DNA of 10,735 bases from Acidimicrobiaceae bacterium (GTDB taxonomy: Bacteria; Actinomycetota; Acidimicrobiia; Acidimicrobiales; Ilumatobacteraceae). The notes beneath the pieces were generated by a model. The model made no database searches, had not been told where the DNA came from, and saw only the letters and a program-made list of their open reading frames with translations. The DNA is taken from contig DMQJ01000084.1 of assembly GCA_003455715.1 (NCBI GenBank), forward strand, positions 403 to 11,137, written 5' to 3'. Position 1 is the first letter of the stretch. Each line of letters opens with the position of its first letter. Shown in pieces: positions 1 through 6,952 of this stretch. The position numbers and the translations under genes were made by a program.

Positions 1-702
1 CCCCCGCCACGTCGGCTCGTACCGCAACTCCACGGGTGTGGGCCGGTCGGCGAGTTGCTCGTAGGCCTCGGCCACCATCGGGCTCAAGCGGGCCACGAGC
101 ACCGCTCGGGCATGGCCGAACTGGTCGCCCAACTCGGCGAACTTCGCGTCCCACACGTCGAGGGTGACCTCCGCCTCCACGTCGAGGCGCCCTGCGGCCT
201 GCTTCAACAACGTGTTGCGCTGCTTCAGCACACGATCCAACTCGAGGCGCATCGAGTCGTACTTCAGGGCCAGCGCCACCAAGGTGTCGTCCATGAAGCG
301 ACGCCGTTCGCCCGGACCACCCTTCACCAACTCGAGGTCGTCGGGCGAAAACACGGTGACGCGCATCACCCCCAGCAGATCGCGGCTACGACCCAGGCGC
401 TGCTTGTTCACCTGCACTCTGTTGCGCCCCGAGCGGTTCAGTTCCAACTCCACCAACACCTCACGTTCGTCGGCTTGGCGAACGGTGGCGCGCACCACGG
501 CCGCGTCGGCGCCCACACGGATGAGTGCGTCGCCGGGCGCACCGCGAAAGCTGTCGAGCGACGCGAGATAGGCCATCGCCTCGGCCAGGTTCGTCTTGCC
601 CTGGCCGTTGAGTCCGACGACAGCGGTGATGCCCGGATGAAAGTCGAAGACCGCCGATTGATAGTTGCGGAAGTCGACCAGTTCGATGCGGGTGACGATC
701 AC
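1..702 (-). CDS. recF: DNA replication and repair protein RecF, N-terminal part
   Basis: RecF is an SMC-like ATPase that binds gapped DNA and helps load RecA in recombinational repair. The 234 N-terminal codons are present; the gene runs off the left edge, so the C-terminal third, with the later ATPase motifs, is missing. It begins with the family-typical MIVTRIELVDFRNY, followed by a Walker A motif GLNGQGKTN at residues 30-38. Further family blocks are FSPDDLELVKGGPGERR near residues 137-153 and a coiled-coil-like stretch after it. The start is GTG at 702-700. It overlaps the TGA of the upstream acetyltransferase gene as GTGA (699-702), which suggests coupled translation; no separate Shine-Dalgarno is evident. 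Its place downstream of dnaN is the usual one. Identity is secure; only the truncation limits it. Confidence 0.95.
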   Translation of the reverse strand, partial: MIVTRIELVDFRNYQSAVFDFHPGITAVVGLNGQGKTNLAEAMAYLASLDSFRGAPGDALIRVGADAAVVRATVRQADEREVLVELELNRSGRNRVQVNKQRLGRSRDLLGVMRVTVFSPDDLELVKGGPGERRRFMDDTLVALALKYDSMRLELDRVLKQRNTLLKQAAGRLDVEAEVTLDVWDAKFAELGDQFGHARAVLVARLSPMVAEAYEQLADRPTPVELRYEPTWRG

Positions 703-1238
703 TCGCGCAGCCCCACTGCATCGGCGCGCCAGAAGGCATCGGCGTAGGCGAGCGCCCCACGGACTGACGGCTCGTACGACGGCATGAGGTACACCATGAA
801 GCCTTCGTCGGGAACTCGGTCGGACGCCTGGCGAAAGCCGCAGTCGACGCCACGACGGAAGCCGAACCGTGGGTAGTAGGTGGGGATGCCCTCGAGGAAG
901 ATCGCCGGCTCGGATCGGGTGCGCTCCAGTTCGGCAAGCGCCCCGCGCACCAGTGCGTCGCCGATGCCCTGGTTCTGCAGGTCGCGCCGCACCCCCAGTG
1001 GGCTGAGCACCAGCACCTGCACCACTCGATCGGGGGTATCGATGAAGCTGGGCGTGAACACCACCAGGCCCACCACCTCGCCCTCGAGTTCGGCGACGAA
1101 CGCCAACTCGTCGGCCCACCCCCACGATGAGCGGAGTGTGTCGAGCAACGTGTCGATACCCGGTTCGTCGAAGGCACCCACGCACACGGCACGCGCCTCG
1201 TTCCACTCGTCGGGATGCATGACGCGAACCGTGATCAC
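699..1238 (-). CDS. GNAT-family N-acetyltransferase (YhbS-like)
   Basis: This is a 179-residue predicted acetyl-CoA-dependent N-acetyltransferase of unknown substrate. The acetyl-CoA pyrophosphate-binding signature appears as Q-N-Q-G-I-G at residues 88-93, after a beta-4-like strand VVQVLVLSPLGV. The motif YYPRFGF at 121-127 is typical of the YhbS-like (COG3153) branch of GNAT proteins. There is no signal peptide or membrane segment, so it should be cytosolic. The start chosen is GTG at 1238-1236; an ATG at 1220-1218 would remove six residues, and neither has a convincing ribosome-binding site. It lies 54 nt downstream of dnaN and overlaps recF by 4 nt, so it is probably co-transcribed with both. 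Many actinobacteria have gnd in this slot. A role in replication or repair cannot be inferred from position alone. Confidence 0.85.
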   Translation of the reverse strand: MITVRVMHPDEWNEARAVCVGAFDEPGIDTLLDTLRSSWGWADELAFVAELEGEVVGLVVFTPSFIDTPDRVVQVLVLSPLGVRRDLQNQGIGDALVRGALAELERTRSEPAIFLEGIPTYYPRFGFRRGVDCGFRQASDRVPDEGFMVYLMPSYEPSVRGALAYADAFWRADAVGLRE

Positions 1239-1260
1239 ACGGGCGAGCCTAGAGCCCGCG

Positions 1261-1278
1261 CACCCGATACTCCGGGTG
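1261..1278 (-). other. Small hairpin between dnaN and the GNAT gene
   Basis: A perfect 6-bp inverted repeat, CACCCG and CGGGTG with a 6-nt loop, lies 15-32 nt beyond the dnaN stop in the 54-nt gap. No T-run follows it in the direction of transcription, so it is a poor intrinsic terminator. It could be an RNA processing or attenuation element, or a chance repeat. Confidence 0.25.
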
Positions 1279-1292
1279 AGAAAGGTGGCGCC

Positions 1293-2387
1293 TTACGGCA
1301 CTCGGACCGGCATGAGCAGGTACAGGTAGTCGGGGTTGCCGACGCCGCGCACCACGGCCGGCTTCAGCGCGTCGAGCGTGCTGAGCGTGACCGAATCGCC
1401 CTGGCATGCCTCCACGCCGGCCGCCAGATAGTCGGGGTTGAACGCCACGGTGAGTTCGGTGCCGTCGTACTGCGCGTCGAGTTCTTCGCTGGCGTTCCCG
1501 ACGTCCTGGGTGATGGCGGTGAGCCGCAGGGTGTCGCCACCCATCTGCAGGCGTACCGGTGTGGCGTCCTTGGCCAGGATCTTCACACGGCGAATCGCTT
1601 CCATCAGCGGCTCGCGCTCGACCGTGAGGGTGTTGGGGTGGCTCGCTGGAATGAGCTGGCGATAGTTGGGGAACTCGCCTTCGATGAGGCGGGTGGTGAG
1701 GCGGGTGCTGCCCACCTCGAACGCCGCATCGCGGTCGCCAAGGCCCATGGTGACGGTGTCGCCACTGCCCACCAGTCGCTGCAGTTCGGTGAGCGCCCGG
1801 CCGGGCACCAGCACCTTCTGGTCGGCGGCGAGCACCTGCTGGCCTGCCAGGTCGCGGACCGCGAGGCGGTAGCTGTCGGTGGCCACCATCCGCAGGCCGT
1901 CGGCCTCGGCGGTCATCAGCACGCCGGTGAGAATGGGGCGGGCTTCGTCGGTGCTGGCAGCACGCACCACTTGGCGCAGTGCATCGCCGAACTGCGACGA
2001 CGGCAGTGTGACCGAGGTGTGCACCGCAGACGCCAGCTTCGGATAGTCGTCGAAACTCAGCGGACGCACCGTGAAATTGGAGCGCCCATTGCTGATGGCC
2101 ACGTCGTCGCCGTCGGCCGACACGTCGACCTTGCCGCTGCCCAACGAGCGGACGATGTCGGCGGCCAGACGGGCCGGCACTACGACGCCACCGTCACGTT
2201 CGCCGCCCACCTCCACCGACAACTGGATGGTGAGGTCGAGGTCGGTGCCGGTGACCGTGAGTTGATCGCCGACCAACTCGAGACGCAGACCGGACAGGAC
2301 AGGGAGGGCGCCGGTGCGCCCAGTGGCAGCACGACCGGCGGTGGCCAGAGCTTCGGCCAGGGCTTCACGCTCGCAACGGAACTTCAC
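1293..2387 (-). CDS. dnaN: DNA polymerase III sliding clamp, beta subunit
   Basis: This encodes the ring-shaped processivity clamp that tethers DNA polymerase III and other partners to DNA. The 364-residue product has normal length and the expected three repeated clamp domains, about residues 1-120, 125-245 and 246-364. Recognisable blocks are LPVLSGLRLE near 28-37, ARPILTGV near 147-154 and the C-terminal YLLMPVRVP, which forms the edge of the partner-binding pocket in this family. The start is GTG at 2387-2385, preceded by AAAGGG with 6 nt spacing. It is the first gene after oriC, transcribed in the same direction as dnaA, with the GNAT gene and recF following closely. No long upstream promoter region exists apart from the origin itself, so expression may come from read-through of dnaA or a promoter inside the origin gap. 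Confidence 0.97.
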   Translation of the reverse strand: MKFRCEREALAEALATAGRAATGRTGALPVLSGLRLELVGDQLTVTGTDLDLTIQLSVEVGGERDGGVVVPARLAADIVRSLGSGKVDVSADGDDVAISNGRSNFTVRPLSFDDYPKLASAVHTSVTLPSSQFGDALRQVVRAASTDEARPILTGVLMTAEADGLRMVATDSYRLAVRDLAGQQVLAADQKVLVPGRALTELQRLVGSGDTVTMGLGDRDAAFEVGSTRLTTRLIEGEFPNYRQLIPASHPNTLTVEREPLMEAIRRVKILAKDATPVRLQMGGDTLRLTAITQDVGNASEELDAQYDGTELTVAFNPDYLAAGVEACQGDSVTLSTLDALKPAVVRGVGNPDYLYLLMPVRVP

Positions 2388-2625
2388 AGCGTTCCCTTTC
2401 TCAACATGGGGTGATGAAGAAACCTAGTAGAGGTAATAAGGGCTGTGGATTGTGCACAACCCGATATCGCCCCAGCGTAGGTGGCGAATCCGCGTCCACA
2501 CGGGTTTCCCCACGCGCGCACAGCCGAAAAACGACGCGTGTGTAGTTCGGGGGACAACGCGCGGCGCGTCCAGAGGGAGGGGCAGTTCGTCCACAGGGTC
2601 GTGCACATGACGGATCGGGTCCCTC
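2388..2625. other. oriC: oriC: chromosomal replication origin, dnaA-dnaN gap
   Basis: This 238-bp gap is the standard position of the actinobacterial origin. It holds several imperfect DnaA boxes (consensus TTRTNCACA): the palindromic TTGTGCACAA at 2450-2459, the inverted TGTGGATTG at 2444-2452, GCGTCCACA at 2492-2500, TCGTCCACA at 2587-2595 and TCGTGCACA at 2599-2607. An inverted GGGGGACAA at 2549-2557 is weaker. No box here matches the consensus at both leading T positions except the palindrome. The most AT-rich part, about 2411-2440, lies next to dnaN. The gap is short for an actinobacterial origin, and I see no convincing gene inside it; open frames here are out of keeping with the repeat content. 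The assignment rests on position and boxes, not on function. Confidence 0.8.
2425..2452 (+). other. Candidate DnaA-trio unwinding element with adjacent DnaA box
   Basis: On the plus strand, five trinucleotides TAG, TAG, AGG, TAA, TAA (2425-2439) are followed by a GC-rich GGGC (2440-2443) and then by an inverted DnaA box, TGTGGATTG (2444-2452). This order and orientation match the basal unwinding system described for Bacillus subtilis, where DnaA loads from a box across a short GC-rich spacer onto a single strand of TAG/TAA-type trios. One of the five trios (AGG) is off-pattern. Position in the AT-rich edge of the origin supports the reading, but the block is short enough to arise by chance. 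Confidence 0.5.
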
Positions 2626-4026
2626 TCAGGCCTTCTTCAGTCGTTGCACGAGGTCGGTGACCTGGTCGTAGATCTGCTTGCGTTCCTTCATCAGGCGTTG
2701 GATCTTGTCGACTGCGTGAATGACGGTGGTGTGGTCGCGCCCACCGAACAGACGGGCGATGGCGGGGTACGACAGGTCGGTGAGTTCGCGGAACACATAC
2801 ATCGCCGTCTGACGGGCGGTGACCAGCGGCCGCTGGCGGCTCTTGCCCCGCAGTGCCTCGACGCTGAACCCGAGGATGAGCGCGATCTCGTTGAGCAACT
2901 CCTCGTCGGTGCGAGGCTTCACGTAGCTGTCGGTGAGCATGTCGCCGAGCAGGTGTTCGGCGAGATGAATGGTGACGGGCACCTGGTTGAGGCTGGCGTA
3001 GGCGCTCACGCGGATGAGGGCGCCTTCCAACTCACGGATGTTGCTGGTGATGCGTGAGGCGATGAACTCGAGCACGTCGGGCGGCATCGGGCTGTGGTCG
3101 CGCTCGGCCTTGTTGCGCAGAATGGCGAGCCGGGTCTCCAGATCGGGGGGCTGGATGTCGGTGATGAGACCCCACTTGAACCGGCCGCGCAGGCGTTCTT
3201 CCAGCGTGGGGATGGCGTCGGGCATGCGGTCAGAGCTGATGACGATCTGCTTGTTGGCTCCGTGCAGGGAGTTGAAGGTATGGAAGAACTCCTCCTGAAG
3301 CCCCTCTTTGCCTTCCATGAACTGGATGTCGTCGATGAGCAGCACATCGATGTCGCGGTACCGCCGCTTGAAGTTGGCGGTGGTGTTGGTGCGGATCGCG
3401 TCGACGTACTCGTTGAGGAACGTCTCGGTGCTCACGTAGCGCACCACGTCGTGCTGGTAGTGGCGGCGCACGTAATGCCCGATGGCGTGGAGCAAGTGCG
3501 TCTTGCCGAGGCCGGCCGAGCCGTACACGAACAGGGGGTTGTAGCTACGGCCCGGCGTTTCTGCCACACGCTGCGCCGCGGCGAGGGCGAACTGGTTGCT
3601 GGCGCCCTTCACGAACGTTTCGAACGTGTAGCGCACGTTGATGTCGTCGTCGCCGTCGCGGGTGGACACGGGGGCTGCAGCAGCAGGTGCACCAGCGCCG
3701 GCGGACGACGTGGCGTCGGCGGTGGTGGGTGCGTGGTCGCGGCCCACGATCTCGGTGGCCCAGTCGGGAATCGGCTCGGGGTCGGCGACTTCGACGGTGA
3801 ACTGCAGGTGGCCGGCACCGATTTCTTCGAGAGCATCCCTCACCAGCGGCAGATACCGCGACAGAATGCGGTCGCGGGAGTGTGCGTTCGGCGCACTCAC
3901 CCGCAGAACCGGGGTGTCGCTCTCGAGGGCGACCACGTCCTGGAAGGTGGAGAACCACACCGCCTCCGACACCTGCGCGCGGAGGAGTTGTGCAACGGCT
4001 GTCCACACCTGGTCATGGTCGCTCAC
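2626..4026 (-). CDS. dnaA: Chromosomal replication initiator protein DnaA
   Basis: DnaA binds origin boxes, forms an ATP-dependent filament and opens the duplex for helicase loading. The 466-residue product shows all four domains: domain I about 1-85 with the WFSTFQD region, a low-complexity Ala/Pro-rich linker about 95-128, the AAA+ domain from about 131, and the DNA-binding domain from about 375. Walker A is GSAGLGKT at 169-176, Walker B LLIDDIQF at 229-236, an arginine-finger region ERLRGRF at 277-283, and the DnaA signature [11 protein letters not shown] at 428-438. The GTG start at 4026-4024 is fixed by AAAGGAGG (4039-4032) five nt upstream and by the start of domain I. An open frame extends further upstream but lacks homology-like sequence. 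DnaA boxes in the leader (4054-4086), with another near-box at 3999-4007 inside the gene, suggest autoregulation. Confidence 0.98.
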   Translation of the reverse strand: MSDHDQVWTAVAQLLRAQVSEAVWFSTFQDVVALESDTPVLRVSAPNAHSRDRILSRYLPLVRDALEEIGAGHLQFTVEVADPEPIPDWATEIVGRDHAPTTADATSSAGAGAPAAAAPVSTRDGDDDINVRYTFETFVKGASNQFALAAAQRVAETPGRSYNPLFVYGSAGLGKTHLLHAIGHYVRRHYQHDVVRYVSTETFLNEYVDAIRTNTTANFKRRYRDIDVLLIDDIQFMEGKEGLQEEFFHTFNSLHGANKQIVISSDRMPDAIPTLEERLRGRFKWGLITDIQPPDLETRLAILRNKAERDHSPMPPDVLEFIASRITSNIRELEGALIRVSAYASLNQVPVTIHLAEHLLGDMLTDSYVKPRTDEELLNEIALILGFSVEALRGKSRQRPLVTARQTAMYVFRELTDLSYPAIARLFGGRDHTTVIHAVDKIQRLMKERKQIYDQVTDLVQRLKKA

Positions 4027-4053
4027 CTGCGCCTCCTTTCCTCGGGCCGCCAG

Positions 4054-4086
4054 AGATCCACAGAGTTGTCCACACAGTGTGGACAA
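4054..4086. promoter_or_regulatory. DnaA-box array with perfect palindrome in the dnaA leader
   Basis: TTGTCCACA at 4066-4074 and its exact reverse complement at 4078-4086 form a palindrome with 10-nt arms, TTGTCCACAC and GTGTGGACAA, around a single A. A third, weaker box AGATCCACA lies at 4054-4062. The three box starts are each 12 bp apart. These sites lie between the dnaA ribosome-binding site and the likely dnaA transcription start, so they are well placed for DnaA to repress its own gene, a known form of control in bacteria. Confidence 0.75.
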
Positions 4087-4184
4087 GTGTCGTCGACGAA
4101 GGGCGCACGCTATCAGGCGCGCGCCCCTCTGCAGAACGGCGCCATCGCAACACCGTGTCGTGAGCCTCTGCTCGCGCGCGCCGG

Positions 4185-4213
4185 TTGCCGCCGGGGGTGC
4201 GTCACCGTAGTCT
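4185..4213 (+). promoter_or_regulatory. Candidate rpmH promoter
   Basis: TTGCCG at 4185-4190 and TAGTCT at 4208-4213 are separated by exactly 17 bp. This fits a housekeeping actinobacterial promoter with a TANNNT -10 element. Transcription would start near 4220, giving a leader of about 90 nt before rpmH. It is the best-spaced pair I found upstream of the plus-strand gene series, but neither box is a strong match. Confidence 0.35.
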
Positions 4214-4311
4214 TGGCGGCTGGCCCGGCGTTGCAGGTCAGTGTGTTGCGGCGCGCCAACCATCGTGAATTCGTCCGTGCCGTCCTCTGGGACGGGTGCA
4301 AGGAGGGCTGC

Positions 4312-4446
4312 GTGAAGCGCACCTACCAACCCAACAACCGTCGCCGTGCGAAGAAGCACGGCTTCCGTGCTCGTATGAGCACCCGCGCGGGCCGCGCCAT
4401 CTTGAAGGCCCGTCGCGACAAGGGCCGGCACCGCCTGTCGGCTTGA
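4312..4446 (+). CDS. rpmH: 50S ribosomal protein bL34
   Basis: bL34 is a small, very basic protein of the large ribosomal subunit. The 44-residue product starts [20 protein letters not shown] and ends [10 protein letters not shown], which is the complete and typical bL34 sequence and length. The start is GTG at 4312-4314 with a consensus AAGGAGG at 4300-4306, five nt upstream. The TGA stop overlaps the TTG start of rnpA (TTGA, 4443-4446), as is common for this gene pair. It leads the plus-strand gene series and is divergent from dnaA, the standard arrangement. Confidence 0.97.
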   Translation: MKRTYQPNNRRRAKKHGFRARMSTRAGRAILKARRDKGRHRLSA

Positions 4447-4793
4447 TCTGGCGCATCCGAGAGCGCAGCGCGTTCACGCGCCTCACCGTCGACGGGCAGC
4501 GCGCTCGGGCCGGAGTGCTGTGGTGCACCGTCCTTCTCGATCCTCCGAACAGCTCCACGCCGCCTCGTGTGGCGTTCTCGCTGGGTCGCGCCCTCGGCCC
4601 CGCCGTCGTACGCAACCGTGTGCGTCGTCGGTTGCGGGTCGCCCTGGCGGCCGCCTTCGACGCCGGTCTGATGCCGCCGGGAACCTACCTGGTGGGCGCC
4701 CGTCCGGCCGCCGCCACGCGATCGTTCAACGAACTGGTGTTCGATCTGCAGCAGCTGTTGGCGCAGCTTCGCCGGGTCTCCTCGCCCGCATGA
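4443..4793 (+). CDS. rnpA: Ribonuclease P protein component
   Basis: RnpA is the protein cofactor of RNase P, which removes 5' leaders from pre-tRNAs with the RNA subunit. The 116-residue product has normal length. It contains the family signature RNRVRRRLR at residues 57-65, preceded by the strand [15 protein letters not shown], and an N-terminal region [10 protein letters not shown] that corresponds to the usual F-x-x-(V/L)-x-x-x-G-x-R. The TTG start at 4443-4445 overlaps the rpmH stop by 4 nt and has no ribosome-binding site of its own, so translation is probably coupled. Its own stop overlaps yidD as ATGA (4790-4793). The C-terminal half is Ala/Leu-rich, as in other high-G+C RnpA proteins. 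A start inside the rpmH frame further upstream would add sequence foreign to the family. Confidence 0.93.
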   Translation: MIWRIRERSAFTRLTVDGQRARAGVLWCTVLLDPPNSSTPPRVAFSLGRALGPAVVRNRVRRRLRVALAAAFDAGLMPPGTYLVGARPAAATRSFNELVFDLQQLLAQLRRVSSPA

Positions 4794-5014
4794 TCCTGTG
4801 GTACCAACGCGGGATGGAGGGCCGTCCCTCTCCCTGTCGGTTCACTCCTACCTGTAGTAGCTACGCCTTGGAAGCGGTGCAGACGCATGGCACATGGCGT
4901 GGCGGATGGCTCACCGTTCGCCGGTTGCTGCGCTGCCGACCGTTCGGCCCCTCCGGCTGGGACCCTGTGCCCGAGCCGCGTTCACTCCCCTCCTCCTCGA
5001 AGAAGGCTTCCTGA
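4790..5014 (+). CDS. yidD: Membrane protein insertion efficiency factor YidD
   Basis: YidD is a small membrane-associated protein that assists YidC-dependent insertion. The 74-residue product has the family core: [14 protein letters not shown] at residues 16-29, then a basic W-rich stretch [17 protein letters not shown], then SGWDPVPEP near 55-63. The three cysteines and the DPVP motif are all present. The N terminus ([15 protein letters not shown]) is a few residues shorter before the first Cys than in many homologues, which usually carry a hydrophobic YQR-(L/I)-x-SP helix. The ATG at 4790-4792 overlaps the rnpA stop by 4 nt. The stop shares one base with the yidC start (TGATG, 5012-5016), so rnpA, yidD and yidC appear translationally linked. 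Confidence 0.92.
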   Translation: MILWYQRGMEGRPSPCRFTPTCSSYALEAVQTHGTWRGGWLTVRRLLRCRPFGPSGWDPVPEPRSLPSSSKKAS

Positions 5015-6045
5015 TGATTGCCCTCGACCTGTTCAAGTACCCGGCCGACCTGCTGGCCTGGTTCTACAGCCTCACCAACAGTTACACCCTCGCCATCTCC
5101 ATGATCGCCCTGGTGGTGATGATCATCACCGCCCCGCTCGTGTTGAAGAGCACCAAGGGCATGCTCGAGATGCAGCGGCTCGGTCCGGAAATGCGCAAGC
5201 TGCAGACGCAGTACCGCGGCGACCGGCAGAAGCTCAACGAAGAGATGATGAAGCTCTACCAGGATCACAAGGTCAACCCGTTGGCCTCGTGTTTCCCGCT
5301 GCTGTTGCAGATGCCGGTGTTCATCATCATGTTCCGGGTGCTCACGGGGCTCACCGCCAAGGGTGAGGATGGCACGTTCGCCCCGAAGTACGTGTCGAAG
5401 TCGACGCAGCTCTACAAGGACCTGGTGGGCCAGACGCAGATGAAGTCGTTCGGCCTCGACCTGGCGGTCACCCCGGGTAGCCAGCTCTCCGAGGGCTTCG
5501 CCAAGGGCCTCACCTACGCCTTGCTGGTGGTGGGTCTCGGCGCGCTCTACTACCTGCAGCAGCGGATGGTGGCCTCTCGTGCCCAGGTGTCGCCCACCAT
5601 GTCGGCCACCCAGCAGAAGATCATGCAGTACCTGCCGGTGGTGTTCGCCGTGTTCCAGGTGTTCTTCCTCACCGGCCTGGTCATCTACTACATGGCCCAG
5701 GCAGTGTTCCGCATTGGGCTCAACTACTACATCACGCACCGCTTCTACAAGGGTGAGGAGTCGCTCGGTCGGCAGGCGCAGCGTGCCGGCGAAAAGGCCC
5801 GTGAGCTGGCCAAAGCCGATGGTGGCGGGGGCATGTTCGCCCAGGCCAAGCGAGATCTGGCGGCGGCCAAGCAGCAGCCCGCAAAGCCCGGCCCCGGCAG
5901 CACCGGGAGCAAGCGCGTCACGCCTCCCAAGAACAAGCCCACACCGTCCGGCGGCCAGTCGTCGAGGCCAGGTGGGCGGCCCCCGTCCACCGGCCGAGCC
6001 GGTCGCCCTGGCGGCCCCAGCACCCGCCACCCGAAGCAGAAGTAG
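5014..6045 (+). CDS. yidC: Membrane protein insertase YidC/Oxa1 family
   Basis: YidC inserts and folds inner-membrane proteins, alone or with SecYEG. The 343-residue product is of the short actinobacterial type without the large periplasmic domain of E. coli YidC. Hydrophobic segments lie at about 23-44, 92-112, 166-182 and 205-236. A charged hairpin between the first two (STKGMLEMQRLGPEMRKLQ to KVNPLASC) is the cytoplasmic C1 loop typical of the family. The tail from about 245 is about 95 residues, basic and Gly/Pro-rich, a type that can bind ribosomes in other YidC proteins. The first membrane segment has no Arg or Lys, although the family usually places a conserved Arg there. The ATG at 5014-5016 has AAGG seven nt upstream; a longer frame starting at 4894 only overlaps yidD and adds no domain. 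Confidence 0.93.
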   Translation: MIALDLFKYPADLLAWFYSLTNSYTLAISMIALVVMIITAPLVLKSTKGMLEMQRLGPEMRKLQTQYRGDRQKLNEEMMKLYQDHKVNPLASCFPLLLQMPVFIIMFRVLTGLTAKGEDGTFAPKYVSKSTQLYKDLVGQTQMKSFGLDLAVTPGSQLSEGFAKGLTYALLVVGLGALYYLQQRMVASRAQVSPTMSATQQKIMQYLPVVFAVFQVFFLTGLVIYYMAQAVFRIGLNYYITHRFYKGEESLGRQAQRAGEKARELAKADGGGGMFAQAKRDLAAAKQQPAKPGPGSTGSKRVTPPKNKPTPSGGQSSRPGGRPPSTGRAGRPGGPSTRHPKQK

Positions 6046-6058
6046 CAGGTCAGCGGCA

Positions 6059-6952
6059 ATGGAATGGGTCACCGTCACCGGTAGCACGGTCGAAGAAGCC
6101 AAGGAACGAGCCCTCGATCAACTGGGCGTCGCAGCCGACGACGCCGAGTTCGAGGTGCTCGACGAGCCCAAGAAGGGACTCTTTGGGCGGATGCGCGGCG
6201 AAGCCCGAGTGCGCGCTCGGGTTCGTCCGACGCAGGCACGCCAAAAGGTCGACCGGCGTGATCGCCGACGCGAGAAGGGCGAGCGCTCGCCGAAGGGCGA
6301 CGGTGCGCGTCACGAGGGCGTGGCGCCCGCTTCGACGGGCAAGAGCACCAAGGGCAACAACGCCGGCAGCGGCAAGGGGAACCGCCCTGCGCAGGCAAAG
6401 AAGGCTCAGCGAAATCCGAAACCCACGGCCACGCCTGCCGCGGCGGAGGCAACGACGAATGACGCTCTCACACGGAAGGACCACGTCATGGATGCACATC
6501 AGGTTGGAGAAGAAGCCAAGCGCTTTGCCCACGGGCTCCTCGACGCCTTCGGCGCCGAGGGCGAGGTAACGCTCATTGAAGACGGCGATGACCTGGAGTT
6601 GCGCATCGACGGCAAGGAACTTGGTCTGCTGGTGGGTCCCCGCGGCACCACGTTGCACGCCATTCAAGATCTCGCCCGCGTTGCCTCGCAGCGTCGCCTC
6701 GGCGACCACGACACCCGCCTGCGTGTCGACATCGGTGGCTATCGCGAGCGCCGCCGGGTCGCGCTGAGCAGTTTTGCGGCGCAGATGGCCGACGAAGTGA
6801 AGGCGTCCGGCGTGGCTCGAGTGCTGGAGCCCATGTCGTCCGCCGACCGCAAGGTCATCCACGACTCGCTCACCGATGTCGATGGCATCACCACCCGATC
6901 CGAGGGCGACGACCCGTACCGCCGGGTGGTCATCGCACCGGCGAATGACTGA
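6059..6952 (+). CDS. jag: Jag/KhpB-type KH-R3H RNA-binding protein
   Basis: Jag (KhpB, EloR in streptococci) binds RNA and influences cell elongation and envelope processes. The 297-residue product has the full domain order. An N-terminal Jag-N domain covers about 1-55, with its KKGLFGR motif at 38-44. A Lys/Arg/Gly-rich linker, probably disordered, covers about 56-145. A KH domain covers about 150-225, with GPRG at 193-196 as its GxxG loop. An R3H domain covers about 230-295, with R264-x3-H268. The ATG at 6059-6061 is 13 nt beyond the yidC stop; the ribosome-binding site is weak (AGG). It overlaps rsmG by 8 nt. The linker is unusually long compared with compact homologues. Confidence 0.93.
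   Translation: MEWVTVTGSTVEEAKERALDQLGVAADDAEFEVLDEPKKGLFGRMRGEARVRARVRPTQARQKVDRRDRRREKGERSPKGDGARHEGVAPASTGKSTKGNNAGSGKGNRPAQAKKAQRNPKPTATPAAAEATTNDALTRKDHVMDAHQVGEEAKRFAHGLLDAFGAEGEVTLIEDGDDLELRIDGKELGLLVGPRGTTLHAIQDLARVASQRRLGDHDTRLRVDIGGYRERRRVALSSFAAQMADEVKASGVARVLEPMSSADRKVIHDSLTDVDGITTRSEGDDPYRRVVIAPAND

Larger units (their letters stand above)
4027..4311. promoter_or_regulatory. Divergent dnaA / rpmH control region
   Basis: This 285-bp gap separates dnaA (minus) from rpmH (plus) and must hold promoters for both. The dnaA side has a strong ribosome-binding site (4032-4039) and the DnaA boxes at 4054-4086. A possible minus-strand -10 element TAGCGT lies at 4112-4107, but no good -35 accompanies it. 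The rpmH side has a better candidate promoter (see its own entry) and AAGGAGG at 4300-4306. No gene is visible in the gap. Confidence 0.7.

Noticed and set aside
1215..2414. Long plus-strand open frame of 399 codons opposite dnaN
   Set aside because: It is His/Gln/Val-rich, typical of the antisense of a high-G+C gene. It covers dnaN entirely and shows no domain.
2384..2608. Open frame in the oriC gap ending with a short MLRKGTL peptide overlapping the dnaN start
   Set aside because: It runs through the DnaA boxes, lacks a ribosome-binding site and has no homology-like features.
4027..4431. Upstream extension of the dnaA frame
   Set aside because: The GTG at 4026 has a strong ribosome-binding site and starts domain I; the extension crosses the DnaA-box palindrome and rpmH.
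3094..4446. Plus-strand open frame of 450 codons through dnaA and into rpmH
   Set aside because: Only its last 44 codons are real (rpmH). The rest is antisense to dnaA, and rpmH has its own consensus ribosome-binding site.
4861..6102. Minus-strand open frame of 413 codons opposite yidC
   Set aside because: Composition is a His/Leu/Gly-rich antisense shadow; yidC on the other strand is unmistakable.
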